Shown: in pieces, positions 22,004 through 33,570 of the stretch
How positions within the stretch are numbered: the first letter of the stretch is position 1
How the letters are laid out: each line of letters starts with the position of its first letter
The notes under the pieces: model-generated
Told to the model about the DNA's origin: nothing
Databases searched by the model: none
The model's input: the letters and a program-made list of their open reading frames with translations, nothing else
Made by a program: the position numbers and the translations under genes
Origin: Fasciola hepatica
Taxonomy: Eukaryota; Platyhelminthes; Trematoda; Plagiorchiida; Fasciolidae
Direction of reading: 5' to 3'
Length of the DNA: 64,000 nt
Assembly: GCA_948099385.1 (NCBI GenBank)
Contig: CANUEZ040000024.1
Span: 23,800,501 to 23,864,500, forward strand

Positions 22004-22262
22004 TGTAAGACAAATTTGAGCAATGCGTAGCCAAATTTGCAGTGAATCCCGAAATCAGAAGGCAATTATCCGTGAAATTCTACGATACTTGATTATTGAA
22101 TGAACAATGACACGAAATAGATGCAAACCTTAATTGTGCGGTCACAAGGACTCAAAAAACAAAAAAAAACAAGTTGCGGCATGCGAGAGAGAAGCACGTG
22201 CGTCATGCAGGTCCAGAACAAGGATATGACAAAGCGACGCGCTGGAAGCGAGCAAGCAAAGG
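22004..22262 (-). repeat. BEL2 5' LTR, truncated
   Basis: Starts on the + strand with TGTAAGACAAATTTGAGC and aligns with 15900-16145, then stops matching near AGCAAGCAAAG. The outer third of the LTR, which would hold the U3 promoter, is missing. Confidence 0.8.
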
Positions 22263-22415
22263 TTACACGCAACGGAATAGGAAGATGAAATACTTGAGCA
22301 AGTGGAGATTTGTTGAGGCGAAATTAAAGGAACTTAACCACATTTGTTGGCACAACACGTGAATTTTAAAATATACAAAATGTTGTTTTGGTTTTCATAA
22401 AGGTTTCATAAAAAG

Positions 22416-23760
22416 TCAAAATTGCAAGTAAATCTTAACGGGACCTAAAAAATGAATGCTTTCTACGAGATGCTTTTGCCAATGTACATGTCGGCCGGAT
22501 TGCGTCGCTCGCCGCGGCTGCACTCTTTTAGGCTGCTCTGGTTGAGGCTCGGAACTGGCCTCTATCATGGATGGGGGAACTACTGGAACACCATCGTTGA
22601 ATAGCGCCTCCTTTCTTAGACTACCGTCAAGGCCAGCAACCTTAGGACTGTCGACCGATACAGTTTCATGTTTAGCGTTTCCATTAACGAAAGCGCCCCG
22701 AACTTGTCGCTCAAACACCCTATACGGATCTTCCTAAGTCCGTTGTGAAGATGTTCTAACGCTATCCTCGCGCATGAAGAAGTAGGCGCAGATGAACAGT
22801 TGAGGTAGAATGCGGGCCGATTTAGACTGCAGTTGCGGTAAAAGCATTTTCAAACCGCACATCTGTGCTGCTTACTGTTGAGCATATGAGCCACAGCCTT
22901 CGTCGTTGACTCTACCTATGGTAAAGTGATCCTCGGGTAACCGAAGAATTTGACCAATGGACAATTCCGCCGCTGACGCGTTATTATCACGTGTTGTAAT
23001 ATTTCAGTGAGAGTCTACTACCTCCGACCAGCTCGACCCTGACTTGGCCGGGTTGAACACCCTACCTTGAGTTCAAATTTGCCTGGCTTCGCCTTTAATA
23101 GTAACTGAAATACCTTCTCCTGTACCATATCGAGTGCACACGCCGGAACCATCTCCTTGGAATTCGAACTCTACTTCCAATTGCACCGTTTGCTCTTGCT
23201 TTACAGCATGCCTCGGGGTTATCCGAAGTAAACCATTAATAAACCATTATTATAAACTAGAAGCAAACCCAAGAGACTGATGTGAAGTGCCTGCACCCAA
23301 TTAGAGCTATCAGCTGTCATGGGCAAAGCTTTGATCTGTCTCTAAAACCTCACAACCATACCGCTGGCGGCTGGGTGATAAGGTGCCGTACGAGAACGAT
23401 GGCAGCCTAACAGAGGCAATATTTCTCCAAACAAATGCTACTCAAACCGCGCGAAGCAATCAGTAGTTACCTTTGTAGAGTAGCCGTATAATGAATCCCA
23501 ACTTTCCACAAGAGCAGCTTTTACAGTTTCTGTCTCTACATTGGCAATTGGACCAGCCTCTGGCCAACGGGTGAAACGGTCGTCTATAGTAAGAAGGTAA
23601 CGGAAACCTTTGCAGGGGCTGAGAGGTCCAACGGCATCTACTTGGACATGGGAAAACCGCGGGGATACAACGGGAAGTGGCCCATTGGAGCCCTCTTACG
23701 TCTACTTACCTTCGATCGTTGGAAATGAACTCATGAAAGAGCCCAAGTAGGGATATTTTT
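22416..23760 (-). pseudogene. Gypsy E integrase pseudogene
   Basis: 23460-23700 on the minus strand reads FSHVQVDAVGPLSP, FRYLLTIDDRFTRWPEAGPI and then KVTTD, giving the first two catalytic acidic residues of a retroviral-type integrase. The third motif, normally NGMVERF, reads SGMVVRF near 23390, so the catalytic Glu is Val. 22416-22718 is the C-terminal tail with RRATQSGRHVHWQ, resembling the basic R-S-G-R end of CsRn1 polyproteins. Many stops lie between. Confidence 0.72.
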
Positions 23761-23859
23761 CTGCATGCCGTGCCACATCCACCTATCTGCAACTAGCTTG
23801 ATAGTGACTGGGATGCCTGGATGGGTTAAATTATGTAAAAAGTCGGAAAATGTGCGGCA

Positions 23860-24790
23860 TCAAGACGTGAGCACGATGGGGCACGGGTGGAACAAGGTTT
23901 TGTCACAAATGATCGAGCCCGAGGATGTAGCCAAAGGAAACTCCGAAGGTTTATTTAGTGCGACGTGGCTTGGACTTGTGGAATCCATTTCCGAACTTCG
24001 GGTTGTAGCCAAAACCTCGAGGTCTACAACCTGTGGAAGACTATAAATGGCCTCTGCTCGGGAAAGAACATCAGCCACAACGTTGTTGGTGCCAGAAACG
24101 TGACGGACATCGCCGAAAAAATGCGCCACGAAGTCTAATTGACGCAACTCACAAGGCGAGTGTTTATCTGTTCACCTGTAAAACGCGTACGACAATGGTT
24201 TGTGATCGGCGAGGAATACCAACTGTCTGTCTTCGAGAACATGTCGAAAAACGTCCAGCAATACTGTATACGGCAGGTAGTTCCCGACTAAACATAGGAT
24301 ACACAGTCTCAGCTAGTAGGAGACGATGGGCAAAAACTGAAGTAGATGTTGCTTGTGTGCATCTTCAGGTCTGCTAACTACTAGAACATCGTCTACGTAG
24401 GAGAAAGCGGAATCTAAATCCTTGGTAGCGTGGTCAATAAAACTGTGAAAGTTTTGTCCAGTCTTGCGTAAACCAAACGGCTTTCGTGGGGATTAGAAAG
24501 GACCAAACGAAGTTGGTATATCTGTCTTGGGCATATTCGCATCTGCGATAAAAATCTAGTGCTAAGCACGTACCAGATCTATCTTGGAGAACACACGAGC
24601 ACTGTTGAGGTTGGCCGTGATATCCTGAACGTGTGGGATGGGATATCTATCTGGGACTGTGGTTCCATCGAGGGCTCTACAGTTTCCCCAAGGTCGCCAA
24701 TCGCCTGACCTTTTAGGAACCATGTGAGGTAGTGAATCCCAGGGACTATTTTATACGCGAATAATATCCAATTCAAGCACTTCCTCGAAC
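23860..24790 (-). pseudogene. Gypsy E RT and RNase H pseudogene
   Basis: Near 24579-24700 the minus strand encodes an RYPIPH-like block (DIPSHTFRI in the shifted frame) and a VFSKIDL-like site. Near 24390-24470 it encodes PFGLRKTGQNFHSFIDHA and SAFSYVDDVLVVS, an intact YVDD. RNase H follows at 24190-24290 (LEDRQLVFLADHKPLSYA), and 24050-24147 gives RQLDFVAHFFGDVRHVSG and NNVVADVLSR, the RNase H-integrase connection typical of Gypsy. Frameshifts separate these blocks. Confidence 0.74.
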
Positions 24791-24949
24791 TCCGCTAGCG
24801 CGACCTTTAATTTGTCGAGTGAAAGCCGACGTGCCCTAGCAAAAATTGGAGGGCCTGGTTTGCTAATGTGGTGACCTACAGAGCTGGTTACTGCAAATAG
24901 TACAGACTGCGGATGCAACACTTTTAGGTATGTACTTATTTAGTCACCG

Positions 24950-25335
24950 AACAGGTGCAAATGGGTCGTTTTAGGCAGAACAAGACTGACTGGGTTAGAG
25001 TCAACCGTAATCCCACTCAGAGATAGATTATTGACACGATCCACAAGGGGCCTGCCGCGAGAATCAACCAAGAGATCGAAGTGGCGCAGGAAACCAATAA
25101 CAAGTAAGGCTTTTTAAATGCCTGCAATCGAGACAACCTAACGGAACGCGTGACGATGACCGAAATTCAATATCTTTCAAATTTTTCCATGAGTCTGTAT
25201 GGAAGTACCATTGCAGCACGTAAGTTGGAGAAGAAGCACCGACCCGAAGTATGGCCTAGATGTTGGAGCACACTAACCTTATCACCTTTGTCTGCCAAGT
25301 AGCGCGTCCCTGAATTACGATCGCTTATGTATGTT
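24950..25335 (-). pseudogene. Gypsy E protease pseudogene
   Basis: The minus strand near 25260-25335 reads FVTTYISDRNSGTRYLADKG and then DKVSVLQHLG. CsRn1 proteases have RFLVDTGAxVSVLP here, so the DTG triad is lost (ADKG). Further on, 25020-25085 encodes FDLLVDSRGRPLVD, the conserved block after the protease flap. Confidence 0.6.
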
Positions 25336-25479
25336 GTAACAAAGATTGCAAAACATTCTGTTCTTGGGATTGGAAATGCATACGAGAGGGTTTGGAGGGT
25401 CACATCGTCATCCGAGAGGTAACCATTGAACAGGGGTGATAAGAGAGGTGCCAAGGGAAAAGGGGTAAACATATACACG

Positions 25480-27468
25480 GCCTTGCGGAATGTTAGCTTC
25501 TACGCGCTGTGAACAAATGGGAGTTTGCCAATTCTGAGCCAAGAACTACATAAATTCTACAAGTGAGATTCACCAAGAAAAGAACCTCTAGAGCAGTCAA
25601 TAAAATCTCTAAATAAAGAACAATAAAAATCAGAAATTTAAAGATCTTACCTGGCTGTGCACACTCCTAGGCTGATCGTGAAAATAGAACGGAATAAAAG
25701 TTGCTTTACTACCGAGAAACAAAAAGCGAACAGTTGGTAAGCAGACAAGCAATTGAAGCAGGCAAACAAAGGTGAAGAAAGGGAAAGAATATCTGCTACC
25801 AATGAATTAACTTATTTTAGTGAACACTTTCCCATATCCAACCCGCTACGGCTCATCAACGGCCGTAAAGATAATTGTCTAATATATTTCTACTTTATAA
25901 ATCGATCCCGGAGCATCGGCAGAAAACGGAATCTGCTGGACCAGTTGACTTGCAATGAGCAAAATTGGGGAGGGCATGGTCCCTCATAAGATCAGAATGA
26001 CCTGTTGAGGTGCTGAGGAGAACAAATATTCGCCCACCGAATATACGGAGACAGATTTGAAAAGGGTAGCTTCATTCAGGGTTCATATTTTGGCGATGCA
26101 TGGCGACAGCCGAGGTGGTAATGAAAGCAGTAACATTCCTATTGACGGGTTATATTTTTGAGAATGGAAGTGCACTCGAAAACGACTGTCAAATATGATG
26201 GCATAAAAGGTCTGGAAAGCACTCCAAGGCGAGGAACCGAAGATTATATAAGGACACGAGTACTGTGCATCATGGAAAAAATATCTGCACGTGAAAGCGT
26301 TGAGAAGCGGGGAAGCAAAAGTGTAACAACGTACCGCCCGGGCCTGGAATAAGTAAGTAACTATGACAATATTGGCAAGTGTCAAAAAGACTACAATTTA
26401 TATCGGTGAGAGAAGGATAGGCCACATCGGATGGCGAGTTTGAGGAGCAGGGTAGCTGGAGCAAATGGACTTAAAGATCGGCAGCCAATGCTGAAGGGTA
26501 GGGATGGCACTGCACTGGACATGCTACCTGACGGGCACTCCCTGAAGTAGAAGTGGAAGGTGCGGCCTGCTGTTCTGGTTGCGCCCACACACAGTTGCAG
26601 ACTTCCTGTACTCCCACTGTAAGTCGGCCAAAGCCTTGGATGTGAACGAGCCCCACGAAGCTGGGATAAGAACGAGCACGTATCGTTTGGAGCTGAACAA
26701 GATACGCAGTTGCACATACCCAGCCGTTCGTGCTGCGAGCTGTTTAGGAGGTAAAATATGTTATGTAGCTGCCATCAGATACCTGTAAAAGGCGATTTGC
26801 TGTCACGGCTTGTTGGGTGAGTAGGCAGCAGGCATTCCTGGGATCGGTAAATCTTTATCGAAAGTCCGGAAAGAGAATGATAGGGAAGATCTGGGTGTGT
26901 CTCAGCTGGGGATGAACAATAAACGGAAAAAGGATACATGTGATCGATGGATCCAGGTAATTGTTGGGGCAGAATAAAGCGTAATAAAGACTAAGATATA
27001 ATGTAGGAGAAAAAGTCTACTAATTGAATTCATGATCACCGGAAAAACATTACCTTTTAAGCCGGTATGTGGCCGCTAGACAAATCAAAGGGTGCGGCGA
27101 GACTAGTTTTTCTCTACACAAAAGACGTAAAGAGGCGAAGGTTGAAAATGGTGTTACGGGGCTGGAGGGAGGGGATTCGGCAAGGAAACGTGAACAAGAA
27201 AAGCCCGAAGATAATGTTGGTAAAATAAGGTCGCCGTGATTAGGGGTTGATTTGAGCCACGGAGGCAAATCAAATGAATGTATAAGAGCAAAGATACTTG
27301 CCATTTTATCGGGTCAAAAGCCGATGTCGTAGGACCCAACGTGGAAGAAAGAAAGGGGCTGGATGACTGTCAAAAAGGCGAGAAGGTAACGGCGGTGCTG
27401 CTGATGTGGAGCAAGACACAAGGAAGAGGGCAACAACTTGACAAAAGACGCAGGACCGTGGGGGCAAA
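25480..27468. other. No gene supported
   Basis: Several short frames lie on both strands, including a Ser/Thr-rich one at 26391-26717 (minus). No domain, LTR or repeat partner within the window was recognised. The E gag would be expected to start here but is not detectable by eye. Confidence 0.3.
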
Positions 27469-27647
27469 TGGACTGAGTAGGCTGAATTTCTCACAGAACT
27501 GCTGGGAATTAGTAATTCAAGAATGCTTAAAGTGAATAGAACTTAGCGTAACACTTCGTATGCGCGGAATCTTTCACGGTATGAACATGTATTATAACAG
27601 AGGGAATACAGTGCCTAAAACAGAAAGAGTCCTTATTTATTATCACA
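27469..27647 (-). repeat. Element D 3' LTR (tentative)
   Basis: Aligns with 31881-32053: both contain AGGCTGAx-TCACAGAACTxCTG, ATGCGCGGAATC/ACGCGTGGAATC, GGTATGA, and TATAACxxAGxGAAT. Similarity is moderate, so the ends are approximate. Confidence 0.5.
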
Positions 27648-28800
27648 TCTGTCGCAAGTTGAATAGAAGTGGGGTTGTTTGTAGGCTCTTTGTGGTGAGG
27701 AACGATTTCTTTCAAACCTTCGAATACTTGTTTGTTCCATGGGGTTCTCCGACCCGAAAGTATTTAGATCCGAATTATCAGTTGATGCAACAACGGGTGA
27801 AGCGATATTAGATCTACCTTCTTCTCTGAATTGCACCTGATTAACGTGACTTCAATGAATGGATAAATCCTCTAGATCCTCATCAGTGACCATTCGGTTC
27901 CCGTTGCGTGAAATGATCATCCCTTTTCATGGAGGTAAGTCGTTCTCTCCGAAATAACTGACATTAGTTTTCCATAAACACTCAAAATTGGTTCCCAAAC
28001 CCCGGCTTTTAAATAACTACGGAGGAATTTTGCTTTTTTGCTGTGCGCAGCGTTACGTTATTGCATGAGGAAACTGTGGGTGGCACACTCAAGTTCAAAA
28101 AATGTATGGAGATTCACAGAAGGATATGCACTCTTATGTTTGCGTACAAAGATCTCTGCAAGACCATTGGAATGTGGGCTACGAGGAGCAGTTTATATAT
28201 ATTTGCAACCGGGGCTTTTTAACCATTCGTCCAAAGGTTAAACAGTGAAGTGGGTGCTATTGTCAGTAACCAGCACAGATGGAACTCCTTCTCAGCTGAA
28301 TGTCTCCCTGAGGGCAGTCTGGGTGACGTCAGCCATGGGCTAAATTGTTAAATGTACCTCCGGTCAGCGGGAAAAACATCAGTGACGACAAGAGCGCGGT
28401 ATTCACCAAAAAAGTCCAAAATAGCCTGCATGCACAGGCTGCCACGCCCCACGGGCACTGGTTGAGGAAGCCAATTTAAAGGTTTTGAATGCATCCTGTG
28501 TAAACATTGCTCGAGGGTTTTGCGGTTTGTACTACGTCGGCATCCAGTTCCGGCCACCAACAAGTTAGTTATGCCATTGACTTCGCTTTCTCGACGCCTA
28601 AAAGCCCTGAATAAAGGTTTGCTAATACAATAGAACGGAATGCCGGAGGAATGACCACACGGTCTTTAGGGCCCAGCAATCCATCTGGGGTGGTCAATAA
28701 ATCATCACCATTAGAGTAAAAGTTAGGGATCCTGCTTTCCGTCCAAAGTCCAACCATGACACGCAGGTGAAGTGGAGGGGGCAAAATAGCATTTTTCCAC
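27648..28800 (-). pseudogene. Element D integrase pseudogene
   Basis: 28569-28784 carries the region before the core (LLGPKDRVVIPPAFRSIVL and then GLLGVEKAKS, the H-x-G-xxK-type finger zone). 28348-28563 has the core start with a Y-x-ALVVTDVF block. 28240-28300 reads EGVPSVLVTDNSTHFTV, giving the second catalytic Asp. 28130-28200 gives TAPRSPHSNGLAEIFVR with the third acidic residue. A basic tail (RRFERNRSSPQRAY) ends near 27690. Stops and shifts separate all parts. Confidence 0.7.
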
Positions 28801-29091
28801 TACTAGACCTTCATGCAGCACTGGTTACGGTCGTATCAACAGACAACCATGAGTAAACCGTTGCCAAGATGAATACTGAATTCTAGATAGATCAGAGTGC
28901 TGTACGCATTTAGCAGTGTGAGGCAGGATGTCATAATTATATGAGCTGAGTGCAATACTACGTCGCTCAACCATCGCAGCTGATGACTGTCACGACCAAT
29001 GACGCGGATGATAGATAAAATGCAGTGTCTTGTGGTCAGTAACTGTGGCGAGCCTCTGACCAAGTTAATATTTATGCAAAACCTTGACGGC

Positions 29092-29424
29092 TCAGTGTAC
29101 TGCCAAGGCTTCTGTTTGTGCTTGTGAATATCCTTGTTCAGCTTCAGTGAGCCTCCTTGTGATGCAAATGTCTGGCCGCTGACACTGTCCAAGAGCAGTA
29201 CATATACCAGTAGCGGATGCATCAGTAACAACTTTTGAATGACTTTTCGGAGAAAGAGCCTCAAGAACAAAGCCGTGTTGCAGGTAAGATAGCAACTTAC
29301 GAATGGCTTGATTCCAAGAGAGTGAGTTGAAGGGCAGACTATCGGATAGACCACCAACTTTTAGTAAAAGTTGGAGTAAAATGAGCATGATACTGAAAAC
29401 TACCAAGAATAAAAAGTAAACCAT
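29092..29424 (-). pseudogene. Element D RNase H segment
   Basis: Encodes HSKVVTDASATGICTALGQ, ITRRLTEAEQGYSQAQ and TEALAVH, which match the TDASxxGIGAVL and SRxLTxAExxYSxxExEALAV motifs of Gypsy RNase H. The first catalytic Asp is kept; the Glu of the ExEAL motif is shifted or changed (QTEALAV keeps it). Confidence 0.74.
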
Positions 29425-29570
29425 GAATTTTTATGGGAAAAGGTACGTCAATGAGTGGAGCTAAACCTACTGGTTCTGGAGAGGAACCTTTAGCAATAAA
29501 AATTTAACCGAGGCAGAAAAAATCAGCAACACGGAAAATACGCCTGTCTGGATTGATAAAAACGTTGAAC

Positions 29571-30510
29571 TTAATGAAATGCCTCATCAAAAACAGAGGC
29601 AATAATCATGTATAACCCGAGTGGACCATGGACAACAATATCATCCTGGTATGATTCAACACTCTCAAGACCTTGCACAGTATGATTAATATAATGTGGA
29701 AAATTGGCAGGCGAGATATTCAGACCAGGAGGCAATAAGACGTACCTGAATAAACCGAAAGTAGCTTTGGTGGTCGTTAAAGCACCGGATACCCCATCCA
29801 GGGGTATTTGCAGGTATGCATAACTTAAGTCAATTTTCGAGAACACACTGGACCCTCAAAATAGGTAGAGCAAACCTCCGAGTCGTGCAAGTTGTGCGTG
29901 TCCGCCGCGTTTAGCACTTATTCAATGTCAATCGGTAGACACTGCAAATCAATGTTGTCTCCCCCTCAGGTTTTAGCGGGGTTAAAATCGGTGTGGCCCA
30001 GTTAGACGAGTCCTTAGGGCTAGTAATTGCAAGCTCACACATAGATTGTAGTGCTTGACGGACTGGTTCCCTCAGGCCAAAAGGAACTATTCTGCGCTTT
30101 AGGAAAACGGGATCGCCAGGGGCCTCTAACCTTGCTCCAGGAATGTGCATACCGCCAGAAGTCGTAGAACATTTAAAAACAGGCCGCTTTTCACCCGATG
30201 GATAAGGTGAAGAAATTAGGAGGGTTACTTCGGTGATCAATTCACGAAGAACTTTCAAGCCAGGGGCTGAAGGTCCTAGATTAAAAGCCAAAAGCTCACA
30301 TTCGATAGGATCGGGTTCAGGTAAATGAATTGGAACCATACAGGAAAAGACAAGTGGGAGCTTGTGCCCAATAATAACTCGAATAGTTACATTGATGTGG
30401 TTAACCTCGGCATTGGGAGGGAAATAATCCGGGGCTTGACTTGAAATTACAGATTCTACACTCCTAGTGTCCACAGTAAAAGAGTGTTTGCTACCGTCAG
30501 GAGTATGCAA
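29571..30510 (-). pseudogene. Element D protease end and RT pseudogene
   Basis: 29911-30510 covers a protease (FTVDTRSVESVIS: DTG has become DTR) followed by the RT N-terminus (DPVFLKRRIVPFGLREPVRQ, then SSNWATPI and VYRLTLN). 29571-29846 continues with MFSKIDLSYAYLQIPLDG, ATFGLFRYVLLPPGL and YQDDIVVHGP, so the RT active-site aspartates remain. A frameshift or gap separates the two frames. Confidence 0.78.
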
Positions 30511-30610
30511 AGTTTGATTAACGCGTGAAACGTTCTCCGAAAAACGACTAAATTGAGTGTCGGAAAACTAGTAACAAGCAGAGAAGTGTCCAATGATGCT
30601 GGGGGAATCG

Positions 30611-31591
30611 TCAGTCGACATGCTGGGCTGCTACTACAAACGCCTTTAATGTGGCCAACCTTATCGCAGGCAAATCATGTAGCTCGTCGATAGGGCCACG
30701 TGAAACGAGAATGTAACTGGCAGCATGAAATACTTCTGCCCACTTTCGAGCTTGTGTGGTTAGATTTTGAACGATTCCATCGCGAAAGTGGGGGCTGACT
30801 GCCACGATTACTTATAATCTTGTTTAAATCCGGCAATTTTTGTGTATTTTGATGGCCTTGATGTCTAGTAGAATTGCGCTACAGGGACTCAGACATAGTG
30901 TAGTGAGGAATGCTGGGGCAGGGGAAAGACGTGAATAAGAGAGTGTACGGCCGAACCAGTCGAAGGCCACGGACAAAAGAACATACAGCGAATATGTTGG
31001 AGGATTCCCGAAGCAGACAAAAGGGGACATATGGACTAGAACAGAGGAGGCAGCAAAATCTCCGGCACCTAGTAAGACAGCCCGGGTGAGGGGCTGCCGA
31101 CCGAGCCGTCAACCGGGAAAATCGGACCAACCGAAGAAAAATCACGCCCAAGAGTAGCAAGCTATCGGTTACGGGCAACTGGCCAGCAGCTGAAGCGCTC
31201 GAGCAGTGGCAATAGCAATGTCGGTGCGGCGCAGTCTGAAAAAGGGCCTATATAAACGACTGTGTGTTTCATGACTCGAATTGTTTGGCCGTTGGAATAC
31301 AAGTATCCCACCGTGTGTCGTCGTCCTTGTTACAACAGCCGTTACAACTTTTGTGTCCTGATACCGTTCACAAGTGTGGCAAATGTGATAAAAGATCTGA
31401 TGGCTTGCAAGTAGCAGCTTATGTTGCAGGCGAGGAAAGCTGATTCCTGCGATTGAGCTACGGCTCATGTGATCTTCCTTCTGGGAACCGTAATCGCACT
31501 TAACTACCTGCTTCTGCAGCTGAAGAGCGGAATCACATACCGATTGGCTTTCAGGAGTAGTAAGGCAGCTAAATTTGGCTCTCAGCGGCAA
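30611..31591 (-). pseudogene. Element D gag pseudogene
   Basis: 31169-31591 contains QLQKQVVKCDYGSQKEDHM, followed by an IAGISFPRLQHKLLL block, which corresponds to the (R)xLxxxCEYGxxxxxMLRDRLVxGI region of Mag-like gag. The nucleocapsid part with zinc knuckles was not found. The segment at 30611-30805 (ARKWAEVFHAASYIL) is unassigned and may be a displaced gag part. Confidence 0.5.
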
Positions 31592-31880
31592 CGAAGTTGA
31601 AATGCTGTGAAATCATGGTTCTTAGCTAGCCGTATAACCAGCTACTGGGGGGACCAAGAAAACACAAATTTTTCATACGACTGTGTACATCCCTTACAAT
31701 GAAATGAAGAAAAAACACTGTTCTTCTCGTAACATTCAATCATTTTCGGGTCAAATACCAAAAGTCGAAGAGCTCCTTGCAGTCCTCAACCTGCCGGGAT
31801 ATAGAATCTACATCAAGATTTTCCATTTCAGAAGCAAGCATGGTTTACTTTCTGCCCGCCACACCAAGTATGTTATCAGG

Positions 31881-32053
31881 TGTATTGAATAGGCTGACCT
31901 GCTCACAGAACTACTGAGGATGAAGAGCCCCGGGAAGGCACAGAAAGTAGCGCAGTATTTCATACGCGTGGAATCACGTATGGTATGAGTACGTACTATA
32001 ACGAAGAGAATGCTGTTCCGAAAATCGAAGGGTTAATCTCAAATAGTACGCAA
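31881..32053 (-). repeat. Element D 5' LTR (tentative)
   Basis: Partner of 27469-27647. On the minus strand the interior directly downstream contains ACTTGGTGTGGCGGG, which could hold a TGG-initial primer site, but the donor tRNA is unclear. Confidence 0.48.
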
Positions 32054-33291
32054 AATTTCCGTCCCGCGTACAGCACCCGCCAAGGCAAAATGGTTTTCTG
32101 AAAATCGATGCTACCAAACATGAGTGGTCTGGTATCACGAGAAATAGGAAAGCACAAAACATCTCTCAAACTCCATCCGTTTCCTACCCGATCTGAACTT
32201 GTCCACTTCTAACAACAGCTCCTGTTCGTTCATATCAATTTTCCTCTTCATACAGTCTGTTTTCCTCCTAGGACTCAGTTCTAGGTGGTCATTAGAACTG
32301 CTTCTGTTACGCACTTGACTAACAACGACACTTCCACGAAAGCAAAAATCCTTCCCGCGGAAATAAAGCCAGACAACAAGGAAATGGCACGATAACAAAG
32401 GTAAGAAACGGAAGGTATAAGATGCTGACTTCGATCGCTTATGCTGGCGAGTAGTTTATTGGTGGATGGAACCCACCCTCCTTCATCGGAGATGAACTTC
32501 GCACAGCGGCATTCCTTTTCAGAAGCTGACTTTAATCACAATGTTCATGGTGTTTTTCCCGTGGCTTCGGAAGTCTCGCGCCAGAACACTGGGTGCCGTT
32601 GATTCTGGATTACAAAACCAAGTTGCATTTACTCGTGGTCAAGTCTTAAAGGTGAAATTCATTTAATTGGGCTCATTAATCAGTACGATGACGCTATAAT
32701 TGTAGTGAGGAATTCGTTCTGCACGAGTGCCCACAAGCACTATAGATGAACGTAAATAACGGTCGTGAAGTTGCAAATCAGTAAAATGTCCACTGCACGG
32801 TAATGTTCAGCTTACAAAAAAAATACAGAAAGAGCAACAAATAACGAACCTCAGTAGTGATTATCTTTGGCTAAAACGGTCCAAGAACCATAATGGATTT
32901 TGGGGCAGCATCAAAAACAGGGCATCAAGCTACAGCAACCACAATCAAAAGTAGTGGATAAGTTACAGTGAAACAACGTTTGAGATGGTCAGTAAGATTG
33001 GCTGGCAGGTGACCAAGAAAGTTCACTGCTTGAAGAAGATAAACAGAGACATCCAACAGTAGTTACCAGTGGTTTCCGCAAGCCATTTGACTCTTTGGCT
33101 CCGTAGGCTGAAACGATAGGCTCAGTGCAGGAGTGGCTTCCGAGTTTCTGCCTTAGAATATTTCAATGCTGACTTCAATCCGTTCTATTATCCTCTTTCC
33201 ATTTCTTCACGGAACATTTTTTGGATAGATGTATTTCATAGCCTCATTGATTAATCCTATGCCGTTTTGGAATTCTCACTACTAGTGGCTT
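32054..33291. other. No gene supported
   Basis: AT-rich, with only short frames. An 87-codon frame at 32135-32398 (minus) is charged and lacks a recognisable motif. No repeat partner was seen elsewhere in the window. Confidence 0.3.
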
Positions 33292-33570
33292 ATGTTTTTG
33301 ATGAAAATGGTTTATTCGCAGGAGGCATCATTATTAGACGTTGAAGAGATAAGAGATTTAGGACAGCCTAAAGCGTTTTCAGCGCATATGAGGGTTCCTC
33401 AATTCTTACCCGCGAACCCACATCTTTGGCTGGCTCAAGTAGAAGCACTTTTTCAAACGTCCCGCATAATCATCCGATCAATTGAGTTAAATAGTCTGGT
33501 AGGGCACTTGCCGCCAACCCTGGTCTCATTAGTTATAAGCATTGTATACAACCAACTTGAAGAGGACTAA
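33292..33570 (+). pseudogene. Gypsy C gag N-terminal fragment
   Basis: Encodes MRVPQFLPANPHLWLAQVEA, then LFQTSRI, and later VGHLPPTLVSLV. The pattern P-x-F-x-P-x-(D/N)-P-x-x-W-(F/L)-xx-(V/L)-E matches the gag starts of elements A (VAFIPRDPEVWFAALE) and B (PAFTPADPELWFTLVE). It is open for 92 codons, then stops. Upstream bases show no clear LTR. Confidence 0.62.

Larger units (their letters stand above)
15900..22262 (-). mobile_element. BEL/Pao retrotransposon, older decayed copy (BEL2)
   Basis: Same family and strand as BEL1. LTRs: 15900-16276 (3', complete) and 22004-22262 (5', truncated at its outer end). The two LTRs differ at roughly 30 of about 258 comparable positions by eye, so the insertion is old. 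Gag-pol is broken by many stops and frameshifts. Stretches near 17752-17925 and 18200-18300 remain almost identical to BEL1 while neighbouring stretches are clearly more diverged. Some catalytic residues lost in BEL1 are retained here. Confidence 0.88.
22416..25335 (-). mobile_element. Decayed CsRn1-type Ty3/Gypsy (element E)
   Basis: Minus-strand order protease, RT, RNase H, integrase, as in Gypsy elements. LTRs were not identified and gag was not recognised, so it is probably 5'-truncated. Sister signatures are shared with elements A and B (RYPIPH, HVxVDxVGPLSP, VVADxLSR). Confidence 0.75.
27469..32053 (-). mobile_element. Decayed Mag-type Ty3/Gypsy (element D)
   Basis: Minus-strand gag, protease, RT, RNase H and integrase between two short diverged direct repeats (about 27469-27647 and 31881-32053). 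The RT box YQDDIVVHGP and the gag pattern KCDYGSQKEDHM are of the Mag-like kind, not CsRn1. Coding frames carry many stops. No target duplication was resolved. Confidence 0.72.
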
